From: Candidatus Aminicenantota bacterium
Lineage (GTDB): Bacteria; Acidobacteriota; Aminicenantia; Aminicenantales; Aminicenantaceae
DNA length: 42,479 nt
Reading direction: 5' to 3'
NCBI GenBank assembly: GCA_021162615.1
Contig: JAGGYH010000086.1
Span: 1-42,479 of the forward strand
Under the pieces are notes generated by a model. It was not told the origin of the DNA. It searched no databases and saw only the letters and a program-made list of their open reading frames with translations. A program made the translations under genes and the position numbers. Positions 9,101-19,072 of the stretch are shown here, piece by piece. Position 1 is the stretch's first letter; each line of letters opens with the position of its first letter.

Positions 9101-10030
9101 TTAAAAATCCGGTGGGAGTTCGTCCGCACCTTCTTCTTCATCTAACGGGCGGCTTCTCCAGCGGTCATGAAACCATAACCACAGATAGGGCTGCTTTTGT
9201 ATTTCTTTTTCTATGATATCCGTGCAGGTCTGTGTGATGTGTTTCACGTCTTTGTGGACATCCCCTGTCAACCTCAAATGAGGCGGCTCCATTATTTTCA
9301 GATGATAGCTGTGTTTTGCAGAGGGACAGCAAAATATAGGTATTATGGGAGCTCCTGTTCTCAGAAAAAATGTAGCCAAAGAGGGAGTGGTAGAGGCTTT
9401 TTCCCCAAAAAATTGAATAAACACACCTTCTCTTCTCAAAACATTCTGGTCAATAAGCACAGCAACGATCTCATTTCTGCGAAGGGCTCTGAGGGCATGT
9501 CTGGCCGCATTTTTTTTGTAAATCACATGAGACCCCACATTGGATCTCATGCGAGAGAGTTCTTTTTCTAGAAGGGGATTGTCCAGGGGCCTGGCTATGA
9601 CATTGAGTTTTTCATATTTGGATAATATATGAGCTGCGATCTCCCAGAGACCGAAATGCGCGGTAAAAACAAGGACTCCTTTTTTTCGGCCCAGATGATT
9701 TTCAAGAATTTCTTCCCCTTCTGCTGAAATCAATTTGTCTTTTTGTTCAGATTTAAGACCGGATATTCGTATGAAGTCAAGGAAGACCTGACAGAAATGG
9801 GCAAAAGAGGCTTTGATTATCTTTTTTTTGGTACTGTGGGAGAGTTTGTTTCCGAAGGCTGTTGTTAGGTTGGAATAGGCTAAGCGCCTGTGTTTTTTAT
9901 CCAGAACAAACAGGAGAAATCCCAGGATAGGGCCCATGAGAAACACTGCCTTTCGAGGGAAGATTTCCAGAACGGCCTTTGCGCCGCAGAACATTGAATA
10001 TTCAAGTTTGTGTTTTAAAGAAGCGTTCAT
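9101..10030 (-). CDS. lpxL: Lipid A biosynthesis acyltransferase (LpxL/HtrB family)
   Basis: TAHFGLWEIAAH (HX4D/E-type), LIDQNVLRREGVFIQFFGEKASTTPSLATFFLRTGAPIIPIF; ATGA overlap with lpxK. Confidence 0.87.
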   Translation of the reverse strand: MNASLKHKLEYSMFCGAKAVLEIFPRKAVFLMGPILGFLLFVLDKKHRRLAYSNLTTAFGNKLSHSTKKKIIKASFAHFCQVFLDFIRISGLKSEQKDKLISAEGEEILENHLGRKKGVLVFTAHFGLWEIAAHILSKYEKLNVIARPLDNPLLEKELSRMRSNVGSHVIYKKNAARHALRALRRNEIVAVLIDQNVLRREGVFIQFFGEKASTTPSLATFFLRTGAPIIPIFCCPSAKHSYHLKIMEPPHLRLTGDVHKDVKHITQTCTDIIEKEIQKQPYLWLWFHDRWRSRPLDEEEGADELPPDF

Positions 10031-11022
10031 TGTTTTTGTAAGTTAATGCTGGAAAAAATCCGGTCGAAAAATCCTTGCTCTATATCGAGATCGATTTTTA
10101 CGTAATACACGGGCATGTTTTTGAAGCGGTTTTCCCCCTCAAGTTTGACTGAGTCTTTTTCAGTCGTGACCAAAATGTCAGTTTTGAGTGAGCTGTGTTT
10201 TTCCATTATTTTGTTCATGGCTGTTAAGGGGTAGTCATAGTGATCTGGAAATTTAAGGAAGGCAGCAGGTCTTATCCCCATTTCCTCAAGTGTTTTTTTA
10301 AATCTTTCGGGCCGGGCTATACCGCAAAATGCCAGTATTTTTTTCTGTTTGAACACGTCTGCGGCAAGGAGCTGGTTTGTCCCTATTTTTACGAATCCTT
10401 TTGGGGATACAGAATATTCATGGACAGATATTCCTTGCAGTCTTGATTTAAGCCTGGCTTTTTTATCTTCCGGAGAATTTTTTTTAAGCAAAACTATATG
10501 GGCTTTATTAAGCGCAGAAAGGGATTCGCGAAGCAGCGGTTTCTTTGATATATCGTGAAGGACAATATCCAGGTCTTTCTTAAGCGGATAGTATTGAAAC
10601 CCGTCATCCAGAACAGCTACGCCATATCCTTTTTTGTCTGCATTTAGGCATGATGCGATGCGGTTTTTCCCCAGAAAGATTCCTGCTTCCGGAACATTCC
10701 GTGCTGTCATATAAGGTTCGTCTCCTGTGGTCTTCCAATACGGGACTTGATTGTGCTCCGGCAGAACTGTGCCTCCCCGCTTTTCCCATTTTCCTTTGTA
10801 ACCGCGGGAGATATAAGCGGGTTTAAAACCTTTTTCCAGAAGAATCTTGATGAGCTTTATGGATAGGGGTGTTTTTTCCGAGCCTCCGAATGTGATGTTT
10901 CCTATACTGATGACAGGGATGGGAACAGACTGCTGTTTCTTTATGTTTTTTTCATACAGAAATCTCATGTATCTTGAGCCAGCTCTGTAAAAGAGAGACA
11001 GGAAGCAGAGGATTGATTTCAT
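10027..11022 (-). CDS. lpxK: Tetraacyldisaccharide 4'-kinase
   Basis: PVISIGNITFGGSEKTPLSIKL, VLDDGFQYYPLKKDLDIVL, GIARPERF. Confidence 0.9.
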   Translation of the reverse strand: MKSILCFLSLFYRAGSRYMRFLYEKNIKKQQSVPIPVISIGNITFGGSEKTPLSIKLIKILLEKGFKPAYISRGYKGKWEKRGGTVLPEHNQVPYWKTTGDEPYMTARNVPEAGIFLGKNRIASCLNADKKGYGVAVLDDGFQYYPLKKDLDIVLHDISKKPLLRESLSALNKAHIVLLKKNSPEDKKARLKSRLQGISVHEYSVSPKGFVKIGTNQLLAADVFKQKKILAFCGIARPERFKKTLEEMGIRPAAFLKFPDHYDYPLTAMNKIMEKHSSLKTDILVTTEKDSVKLEGENRFKNMPVYYVKIDLDIEQGFFDRIFSSINLQKQ

Positions 11023-11031
11023 TTATTCTGG

Positions 11032-11061
11032 AATATATAACATTTGGCTGTATGATGGCAA
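11032..11061 (-). promoter_or_regulatory. Candidate promoter for lpxK-lpxL
   Basis: Minus-strand TTGCCA-N18-TATATT; predicted TSS about 3 nt ahead of the lpxK ATG. Confidence 0.35.
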
Positions 11062-11090
11062 ATATTATTGATATAGAGATGCGGGATGTC

Positions 11091-11119
11091 TTTACATTGA
11101 AATCTTGTTTCTTTATAAT
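11091..11119 (+). promoter_or_regulatory. Promoter for the lipoprotein gene at 11149
   Basis: TTTACA-N17-TATAAT; downstream AAAGGAGG Shine-Dalgarno. Confidence 0.7.
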
Positions 11120-11148
11120 TATGCATATTTTAATAAAGGAGGCTGGCC

Positions 11149-12015
11149 ATGCGGAAAAAGCTATATATTCTCGGATTAATACTAATGCTGGTATTTGTAT
11201 CTCACAACTGCAAGCAGAAATCAGCCATAAAAGGTGTCGACCTTGATGTGACTTTTTCAGAAGAGACACTAACGGATAACCTGGTTACTGACATGACATT
11301 TCTATGGGCAACGAACAGTGAATTTGAGGGGATGAGAAGGGACTATAACGTATTTGTCCATTTCTGGCATGGGGATAATCTTCTTTTTCAAGCAGATTAT
11401 TTTCCTGAAATCCCGACTTCCAAATGGGAACCTGAAAAAGAATATAAATTCACTCAAAGGATCTATATCCCTGTTTTTATAGATGAATTTGATCCGGACT
11501 TCAAAGGGGAAGAGACCCTGAATCTTTCTGTCGGATTTTATTCTCCTTATGATAAGACGGGAGAATCCGAACAGATGATCCTCAATCGTAAACTAAAAGT
11601 GACGCCGCCTCCGCTGGATGCTCCTCAAGTCATCTATATGGACGGCTGGTATGGGCTTGAAATGAACAGGGACTATCATTTCAAGAATTGGAGATGGACA
11701 GCCAAACAAGCCAAATGTATCATTGATAACCCTCATCGGGATGCCCTGCTTATCATAAGAGGAGAAGTGAACAAAAGTGCGGTCGAGGGACAGAAAGTGA
11801 CATTTATGATCAATGATACCATTCTGGATGAATTTGTCCCTGAACACGCAGTTTTTGAAAAGACATATACTGTTAACAAAGAGAAACTCGGGGAAGATGA
11901 TGATTTTTATTTAACCATAGCTACAGATAAGACCTTCGTTCCTTCCCAGTTATTTCCTGAATCTACAGATGAGCGGGAACTGGGAGTAAAGATCTCTTTT
12001 ATCTATTTCAGATAA
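11149..12015 (+). CDS. Putative lipoprotein of unknown function, beta-rich
   Basis: Signal peptide followed by Cys (VSHNC, atypical lipobox); strong RBS and promoter; no family recognised. Confidence 0.75.
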   Translation: MRKKLYILGLILMLVFVSHNCKQKSAIKGVDLDVTFSEETLTDNLVTDMTFLWATNSEFEGMRRDYNVFVHFWHGDNLLFQADYFPEIPTSKWEPEKEYKFTQRIYIPVFIDEFDPDFKGEETLNLSVGFYSPYDKTGESEQMILNRKLKVTPPPLDAPQVIYMDGWYGLEMNRDYHFKNWRWTAKQAKCIIDNPHRDALLIIRGEVNKSAVEGQKVTFMINDTILDEFVPEHAVFEKTYTVNKEKLGEDDDFYLTIATDKTFVPSQLFPESTDERELGVKISFIYFR

Positions 12016-14405
12016 TCCGTTTTTCTATCATTAACGGCTGTATGGGCTGAGATGTTTTCTCCATCAAAAATAATCTCTACAGCTCCATGAAGGTCTGTCC
12101 TGTAGATTTCGGACCCTATTTTTTCATATCGGCGTATGACATCCCTGTCAGGAAGCCCGTAGAGGTTGTCTCTTCCCACTGAGATCACAACGATTTCCGG
12201 GGAGACAGCCTTTATGAAACTCTCCGTACTGGAGGAGCCGCTCCCATGATGGGGGCATTTCAGCACCTGGCATTTGATATCATGGTAACAAGATAAGATA
12301 TCCTGTTCCGCTTGGTATTCCGCATCCCCGGTCAAGAGAAATGAGGCGCCGCGGAAGCGGATCATCATGACCAGTGACTGGTTATTATGGACCAAAACAG
12401 GCGGATTCTCCGGTTTTTCAGGATAGAGTATTTTTACGTTTGCTTTTCCTATTTGCAAGGATGTGCCCCTGAATAGTTCTTTTTTTATTGTCTTTGGGCT
12501 CAGGCTGTTTTTAAAAGCCCGGTAAGCCTTGTCTTCGGGGGGCGATATGGATTCCCAAAATTCTTTGATTCTGAAATTTTCAACAACCGAGAACAGGCCG
12601 TAGAGATGGTCAGGATGGGAATGGGTAAGAACCAGATAATCTATTTTTTTGATCCCTTTATTCCAGAGAACGGGAGATACGACCCTTTCACCGATGTCAT
12701 AGCCTCCAAAGGCAGACCCTCCGCCGTCGATAAGCATCTTTTTATTGCCCGGGAACTCGATCAGAATGGAATCTCCGTTTCCGACATCCATAACAGTCAT
12801 CCTCAGGTGTTTCGATCTTGATGGAAACGGATGGGTGATAAGAGTGATGAAAAAAAAGAAAAACAGAGCAGATACCAAAATTTTCTGTCTTTTTATTTTT
12901 TTGGGAGCAAGGAAAGCAAGAAGAAAAAGATAATATCCGGAGACAGTTAAGATATGCGGAGTGGGGATTCTGTATGACAGAAAATCTATGTTGGAAGCAA
13001 AATCGGAGATGTTTATGAGAACAGTGATCAGCAGATCAAGGAGCCTTACTGGAAACCGGGCGATGACAGAGCTGATGAAGGCTATGGGGACAAATAGATA
13101 TCCTGTTGCCATGATTAGGGATATCAATGGAAGCGCTATAAGGTTGAGGATAAGCGGGGCAAAGGCAATCCGGTTGAAGGCGTATGCGGTGATGGGAAGT
13201 ATTCCCAATTGAGCTGTGAACGAGAGAACCAGTATGTCGCTTATATTCAGGGGAAGTTTGGGCATATACCTGACAATAAGGGGGAAGAAGAGAATAATAG
13301 ATAAAGTAGCAGCAAAAGTCATCTGGAATCCCAGTGAAAAGAGATGGAACGGATTAAACAGAAGCAGGACAAACGCGCTCAAAGACAGTGTGTTTAATAA
13401 ATTCGTATCTTTCCAGATCAACTTTCCTATGAGAAAAGTCATGGTCATGACTGCAGCGCGTATTATGGACGGGCGGCCCTCCACAAGCATGGCATAGAAA
13501 ACAAGAATGAAAAGGAGAATGATATAAGACGTCCTTTCAGGCATTTTCAGGACCTTAAGAAAAGAAAATATAAGGAAGGATATGATAGCTATGTGGGCTC
13601 CGGATATGGCGAAAAGATGATACAGGCCTGAGTCCTGAAGCGAGCGGGTGATAGATTCGCTCATCCTGCCTCTCTCTCCAAGAAGCAGAGCTTCCAATAC
13701 CGCACCGGAAGGAGAGACCTCACCTTGGTTTTCTCCGGGGAAAGATCCATCGATTTTTTTTTGTAGTTTCTGGCGGAGTCGAGAAAAAATGCGAATAAGG
13801 GAGAACTCACTGCCTGAGGCTGTTTTATTGACGAGTAAAGGGGATTTTGAAAAACCTGTTTTGTGTATTTTCCTGAATTTAAGATATGTGTTTGACCGGG
13901 AATATCCGAAGTTTCTAAATCCGGGAGAATCGGATAATTTTGCAGAGATTTCTACTTGGTCATGGACCAGAAGCTTATGGAGAATCTCTGAATATTGACT
14001 TTTAGGAAGAGATATTTGCACATTCCCTTTTATTTTTTCTGTTTTGTTTCCATAGGAGATTTCTTTTGTTTTTACATAGAGAAAGTCCCTGTCCACGGAA
14101 AAAGAGGGAGATTTATATAGTATCCCCTTAATGTCTACATATGATTCTTCCTTGAAAGAGCACAGAGGGTTTTTTTTGTAGGTATTGTTTGAATGAGTGT
14201 ACAGGGATGCGCCCAGGAGGAAGGTGCTTGTAAGTAAAAATACTAATGCGGACTTGGCTTTTCTTAATGAGATCAAATGGGCCCAGGCTGACAAAAGGCT
14301 TATGAAAAGAAGTATAAGCAGCATCGGAAGAGGGATGCTGAGAAAGGATGACAGAAATATTCCTGATGTAAAAGACAGGGCGATAAAAAGAAAAGGAAAA
14401 GCCAT
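12003..14405 (-). CDS. comEC: ComEC/Rec2 family DNA internalization protein with metallo-beta-lactamase-like C-terminus
   Basis: GLYHLFAISGAHIAII (Competence domain), then VGNGDSILIEFPGNKKMLIDGG and LTHSHPDHLYGL. Confidence 0.93.
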   Translation of the reverse strand: MAFPFLFIALSFTSGIFLSSFLSIPLPMLLILLFISLLSAWAHLISLRKAKSALVFLLTSTFLLGASLYTHSNNTYKKNPLCSFKEESYVDIKGILYKSPSFSVDRDFLYVKTKEISYGNKTEKIKGNVQISLPKSQYSEILHKLLVHDQVEISAKLSDSPGFRNFGYSRSNTYLKFRKIHKTGFSKSPLLVNKTASGSEFSLIRIFSRLRQKLQKKIDGSFPGENQGEVSPSGAVLEALLLGERGRMSESITRSLQDSGLYHLFAISGAHIAIISFLIFSFLKVLKMPERTSYIILLFILVFYAMLVEGRPSIIRAAVMTMTFLIGKLIWKDTNLLNTLSLSAFVLLLFNPFHLFSLGFQMTFAATLSIILFFPLIVRYMPKLPLNISDILVLSFTAQLGILPITAYAFNRIAFAPLILNLIALPLISLIMATGYLFVPIAFISSVIARFPVRLLDLLITVLINISDFASNIDFLSYRIPTPHILTVSGYYLFLLAFLAPKKIKRQKILVSALFFFFFITLITHPFPSRSKHLRMTVMDVGNGDSILIEFPGNKKMLIDGGGSAFGGYDIGERVVSPVLWNKGIKKIDYLVLTHSHPDHLYGLFSVVENFRIKEFWESISPPEDKAYRAFKNSLSPKTIKKELFRGTSLQIGKANVKILYPEKPENPPVLVHNNQSLVMMIRFRGASFLLTGDAEYQAEQDILSCYHDIKCQVLKCPHHGSGSSSTESFIKAVSPEIVVISVGRDNLYGLPDRDVIRRYEKIGSEIYRTDLHGAVEIIFDGENISAHTAVNDRKTDYLK

Positions 14406-15712
14406 TACTTGTTATGGTTCTCAAATTGTGCCTGATAGTCAAGACAGTCTAAAAGAAGGTGGCACAGGACTTTTATCCCTATGGGAATACAGTTTTCATC
14501 GGGATTGAATTGGGAGCTGTGCAGGGGGTGAACCGAATTTTTCCACGCAGGTTTTACGCCCAGAAGAAAATAGAAGCCCGGGAGTCTTTCGGAATATTCT
14601 GAGAAGTCTTCGGTAAACATCTGGGGAGGAAAGGAACGGACATTGTTTTGTCCAACCGCATTCACCAGAGACGGCCTTAAAATAGCTGTTAGGTCAGGAT
14701 GATTATAAAGGGGTGACGTGCCCTTGAGGTAGTTATAGGAATAAGAGGCGCCAAAAGGCTGGGTGTTGCTGATCACTATCCTTTCTATCAGTTGTTTTAT
14801 TTTTTCTTGGGTTTCCTGGTTTAATGTCCTTACGGTTCCTTCCATGGTGACTTCATCGGCAGTGATATTAGGCCGGGATCCTCCTGATATTTTTCCTATG
14901 GTCACAACAGCGGAATTAACAGGGTCCAGGGTCCTGCTGGCCATGGAATAAATGGAGACCACCACTTGAGAAGCTATATATACGGTGTCAATCTCTTTAG
15001 GCGGCTGTGCCCCGTGGGAGCTTTTTTCCATGATGGTGATTTCAAATGTATCCAAACCTGCAAATATAGTGCCCGGGGAAATAAGCACTTCGCCTGTTTC
15101 TGCCTCCGGCCATACATGCATGCCTATGATAGCGCTTACCGGAGGATTTTTCAGCACGCCCTGTTTTATCATTGAAGAAGCCCCTCCTCCCTCTCCGGAA
15201 GGCGCCCCTTCCTCGGCCGGCTGGAAAATGAATTTGATATTCCCTTTAATCATGTCTCTCATCTCATTCAAGACAATAGCTGACCCGAGTGCAATGGAGG
15301 TATGTATATCATGGCCGCAGGCGTGCATGACACCTTTGTTCAGAGACGCATACGCAAGTCCTGTCTGTTCTTCAATAGGAAGGGCATCCATGTCAGCACG
15401 AAAACCTATGGTGATGCCATCATGTTTGCCCCTCAGCAGACCGACTACTCCTGTTTTTGCTGTTTCTGACCTGACTTCCATATCGAGGGAAAGAAGTTTT
15501 GAAGAGACGAGTTTTGAAGTCTCGAACTCTCTGTTGCCTAATTCCGGATTCATATGAATAAATCTTCGTATATCTATGATTTCCTGTTTGTGTTTTTCAA
15601 TTAAATTGGCTATCCGAAGCGCGGTCGCTTTATCCACGGAAAAAGCCGGAGAAGAAAAGAGCAGAACAATGAATATGATAAAAAGACCTTTCTTCCATCC
15701 GAAACCTGGCAT
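14405..15712 (-). CDS. M20-family amidohydrolase (N-acyl amino acid hydrolase type) with signal peptide
   Basis: IDIRRFIHMNPELGNREFETS, GFRADMDALPI, MHACGHDIHTSIALG, FIFQPAEEG; N-terminal LFIIFIVLLFSSPAFS. Confidence 0.9.
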   Translation of the reverse strand: MPGFGWKKGLFIIFIVLLFSSPAFSVDKATALRIANLIEKHKQEIIDIRRFIHMNPELGNREFETSKLVSSKLLSLDMEVRSETAKTGVVGLLRGKHDGITIGFRADMDALPIEEQTGLAYASLNKGVMHACGHDIHTSIALGSAIVLNEMRDMIKGNIKFIFQPAEEGAPSGEGGGASSMIKQGVLKNPPVSAIIGMHVWPEAETGEVLISPGTIFAGLDTFEITIMEKSSHGAQPPKEIDTVYIASQVVVSIYSMASRTLDPVNSAVVTIGKISGGSRPNITADEVTMEGTVRTLNQETQEKIKQLIERIVISNTQPFGASYSYNYLKGTSPLYNHPDLTAILRPSLVNAVGQNNVRSFPPQMFTEDFSEYSERLPGFYFLLGVKPAWKNSVHPLHSSQFNPDENCIPIGIKVLCHLLLDCLDYQAQFENHNK

Positions 15713-15718
15713 ATTGTT

Positions 15719-15747
15719 ATATTAAAATCACTGCTTTCTCTTGTCAA
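15719..15747 (-). promoter_or_regulatory. Promoter for the M20 amidohydrolase / comEC pair
   Basis: Minus-strand TTGACA-N17-TAATAT; predicted +1 coincides with the A of the ATG at 15712. Confidence 0.75.
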
Positions 15748-15775
15748 TGAAAGATAACAGGTTATTTGTTTTAAA

Positions 15776-17377
15776 TCAGAAAATCAGATTTTCTCTGTAG
15801 GTCCCGTAGGTTTCTTTGAGTACGGATGTGATTTCTCCGATAGTTGCCATTTCTTTGACACAGTCATATATAAAGGGCATCAGATTCTTATCGGATTGAG
15901 AGGCCTGTTTTAAGGAATTAAGACTTGATTTCAGTCTTTTCTCCGATCTCAGGCGTTTTATTTGTTTGAGCTGTTTTATCTGGTTTTCTTCTATTTCTTT
16001 GGGAGGATGGTAGATTTCAAATGGCGGCCTGCTTTCCTTGGAAACAAACTTATTGATTCCGATTATTTCTTTTTGATGGGTTTCAAGCTGTTTCTGGTAG
16101 GTGTATGCGCTTTCCTGGATTTCCTTTTGAATGAAGCCTTGTTCGATGGCTGTGAGCATACCGCCCATGTCTTCGATTTTTGTGAGATATTTATTGACTT
16201 CTTCTTCAATCCGATCTGTGAGGCTTTCGATAAGGTAAGAACCGCCTAAAGGGTCAACCACATCAGGCACACCGGTTTCATACGCTATGATCTGCTGTGT
16301 TCTGAGGGCAATCCTGACCGATTCTTCAGTGGGAAGCGCCAGGGCTTCGTCTCTTGAATTCGTATGCAGGGATTGGGTTCCGCCCAGAATGGAGGAGAGC
16401 GCTTGAAGGGTGACTCTTATCACATTGTTTTCCGGTTCCTGGGCTGTAAGAGCGGCCCCGCTTGTTTGTGTATGGAATCTGAATTTCCAGGATTTTGGAT
16501 TTTTGGCCTTGAATCGGCCCCTCATTATCTTGGCCCAGAGCCGCCTGGCAGCCCGGAATTTTGCGATTTCTTCAAATAAGTTATTATGAGCGGCCAGGAA
16601 AAAAGAAAGCCGTGGGGCAAATGTATCAGCATCCAGGCCGGAATCAAGAGCTGCCTGGACATAGGTTATGGCATTGGCAAGCGTAAAAGCCAGTTCCTGG
16701 ACGGCTGTGGCTCCCGCTTCTCTTATATGATAGCCGCTTATGCTCATGGTATTCCAGCGGGGCATGTGCTTATGACAAAAACTGATTATATCATTGATGA
16801 TTTTCATGGAGGCACGAGGAGGGAATATATAGGTCCCCCTTGCTATAAATTCTTTAAGGATATCGTTTTGTATGGTTCCGGTGAGCTGTGAGCCGGAGAT
16901 CCCTTTTGATTCAGCCAGAACCAAATATAAAGCCAGAATCACAGCAGCGGTTGAGTTTATGGTCATGGATACAGATACTTTTTGCAGAGGAATTTTTTCA
17001 AAAAGTATTTTCATGTCCTGAAGGGAATCAATGGCAACCCCGACTTTTCCGACTTCTCCGCATGATTGAGGATGGTCTGAATCCAGACCTAACTGAGTGG
17101 GAAGGTCAAAGGCCACGCTCAGCCCGCTCTGGCCTTTTGAAAGAAGGAATCGATACCGTTTGTTTGATTCTCGAGCTGTTCCAAAGCCGGCATATTGCCG
17201 CATTGTCCACAGCTTCCCTCTGTACATATCAGGGTAGACGCCTCTGGTAAAGGGATATTCTCCTGAATTCCCCAGATTCTTTTGGAAATCAGGTGAGTCA
17301 ATATCCTTTTTTGTATAGATGCGTTTCAGCTCAAGGGATGAGGAGGTTGTGTGTTTTTTCTCTCTATCGTCCGCCAT
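15776..17377 (-). CDS. Methylmalonyl-CoA mutase large (catalytic) subunit, no B12-binding domain
   Basis: YPFTRGVYPDMYRGKLWTMRQYAGFGTARESN, GTIQNDILKEFIARGTYIFPP, FHTQTSGAALTAQEPENN, VDPLGGSY. Confidence 0.92.
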   Translation of the reverse strand: MADDREKKHTTSSSLELKRIYTKKDIDSPDFQKNLGNSGEYPFTRGVYPDMYRGKLWTMRQYAGFGTARESNKRYRFLLSKGQSGLSVAFDLPTQLGLDSDHPQSCGEVGKVGVAIDSLQDMKILFEKIPLQKVSVSMTINSTAAVILALYLVLAESKGISGSQLTGTIQNDILKEFIARGTYIFPPRASMKIINDIISFCHKHMPRWNTMSISGYHIREAGATAVQELAFTLANAITYVQAALDSGLDADTFAPRLSFFLAAHNNLFEEIAKFRAARRLWAKIMRGRFKAKNPKSWKFRFHTQTSGAALTAQEPENNVIRVTLQALSSILGGTQSLHTNSRDEALALPTEESVRIALRTQQIIAYETGVPDVVDPLGGSYLIESLTDRIEEEVNKYLTKIEDMGGMLTAIEQGFIQKEIQESAYTYQKQLETHQKEIIGINKFVSKESRPPFEIYHPPKEIEENQIKQLKQIKRLRSEKRLKSSLNSLKQASQSDKNLMPFIYDCVKEMATIGEITSVLKETYGTYRENLIF

Positions 17378-17379
17378 GC

Positions 17380-18675
17380 TCAGAAGATATATTTTGAAAA
17401 AGCGTTTTTGCCTGTATAGGAACCCTTTTGGCCGAGGATCTCTTCGATTTCCATAAGCCTGTTGTATTTAGCGGTCCTTTCTCCCCTGCTTACAGAACCT
17501 GTTTTTATTTGCCCTGTGTTGAGAGCGACACTTAGGTCAGCGATAAATGTATCCGAGGTTTCTCCAGACCTGTGTGATATGACACAGGAATAACCTTTTT
17601 TCTGGGCGTATTTAACCGTATCGATGGTCTCTGTGAGGGTTCCGATCTGGTTCAGCTTGATCAGTATTGAATTCCCTATTCCCTTTTTTATCCCCTGTTT
17701 CAGTATGCTTAGATTTGTCACAAAGATATCGTCGCCCACAAGCTGGATCTTTTTGCTGAACTCGCGGCTCATTTTCTCCCACCCTGGCCAGTCATCTTCT
17801 GCAAATCCATCCTCAATGGATATTATGGGATAGTTTTTTATGATCTCCCTGTAAAAGTCGTTCATTGCCTGGGCATCTTTTATTGAGCCGTCGGATTTTT
17901 TGAACACATAGTGACCGTCTTCATAAAATTCTGAAGCCGCTGCATCTAATGCCATGAAAATATCACTTCCCGGTTGATAACCGGCGCTTTGAATGCTTTC
18001 AAATATCAGTTCCAGGGCCTCTTCATTTGATTTAAGGTTAGGCGCAAAACCTCCTTCGTCCCCCACAGAGGTGCTGTAGCCATTCTTTTTGAGGTTATTT
18101 TTCAGATTGTGAAAGACTTCTGCCGCCATTCTGATCGCCTCTGTAAAATTGGGACAATTGATGGGAGCGATCATGAATTCCTGGATATCCACGTTATTGT
18201 CTGAGTGAGAGCCTCCATTGAGTATGTTTATAAGAGGAACAGGAAGTTGATAGCTTCCTTTCGTTTCCAAATACTCAAAGAGTTCAAGGCCCAGAGCATT
18301 CGCTGATGCAGCCGCAGCAGCCATGGATACAGAAAGTATGGCATTGGCTCCCAGATTTTTCTTAGACGGAGTCCCGTCTATCTCTATGAGCGTCTTATCT
18401 ATTTTTTCCTGTTCTATGCTGTCAAGACCTATGATTTGCGGTGCGATGATTTTTTCCACATTGGCAACTGCTTTTAAAACTCCTTTTTTTAGGTATCTTT
18501 TTGGGTCATTGTCTCTGAGTTCCAGAGCTTCGCGTTTTCCTGTGGAGGCTCCTGAAGGGACAGAAGCTTTTCCTGAAACGCCGGATTCAAGGATCACTTT
18601 TGTGCTGACCGTTGGATTCCCCCTGGAATCCAGAATCTCCCTTGATTTGATTTTCTTTATGGTTGTTTTTGACAT
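17380..18675 (-). CDS. eno: Enolase
   Basis: [59 protein letters not shown]. Confidence 0.97.
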   Translation of the reverse strand: MSKTTIKKIKSREILDSRGNPTVSTKVILESGVSGKASVPSGASTGKREALELRDNDPKRYLKKGVLKAVANVEKIIAPQIIGLDSIEQEKIDKTLIEIDGTPSKKNLGANAILSVSMAAAAASANALGLELFEYLETKGSYQLPVPLINILNGGSHSDNNVDIQEFMIAPINCPNFTEAIRMAAEVFHNLKNNLKKNGYSTSVGDEGGFAPNLKSNEEALELIFESIQSAGYQPGSDIFMALDAAASEFYEDGHYVFKKSDGSIKDAQAMNDFYREIIKNYPIISIEDGFAEDDWPGWEKMSREFSKKIQLVGDDIFVTNLSILKQGIKKGIGNSILIKLNQIGTLTETIDTVKYAQKKGYSCVISHRSGETSDTFIADLSVALNTGQIKTGSVSRGERTAKYNRLMEIEEILGQKGSYTGKNAFSKYIF

Positions 18676-18748
18676 AAATAAATCTCTCTTCTAAGAATTT
18701 TTATGTGTGGGAAAATAATAAGCGAAATTATCAGTTAATTTGAACCGT

Positions 18749-19072
18749 CTATTTTTCTCCTTTGGTCTCCTCTGCCATTTCTTCTGATTTCTTGCTCATT
18801 TCCTGCTTTTTTTTGTCAACAAATTCTTTTATGGCTTCTATACCCTCTTTTGATTTTGCTTTTGCTTTTTGGATACTCTTCTCAGCTTCTTTACTGAATT
18901 TTTCGTATTTGTCTCTGGCTATTTCTCCGGTCCGTTCAGCCTGCTCTATTATTTTTCTTCTTGTTTCTTTGCCCTCAGCAGGAGCAAACAGAACTCCTAA
19001 TATGAACCCGGTAGCAGTCCCTAATAAAAAAGACAAAGTGATTTCAACAGCGCTTGATCTTTTATCTTCCAT
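18749..19072 (-). CDS. YtxH-domain protein
   Basis: FLLGTATGFILGVLFAPAEGKETRRKI, then a charged coiled coil. Confidence 0.8.
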   Translation of the reverse strand: MEDKRSSAVEITLSFLLGTATGFILGVLFAPAEGKETRRKIIEQAERTGEIARDKYEKFSKEAEKSIQKAKAKSKEGIEAIKEFVDKKKQEMSKKSEEMAEETKGEK

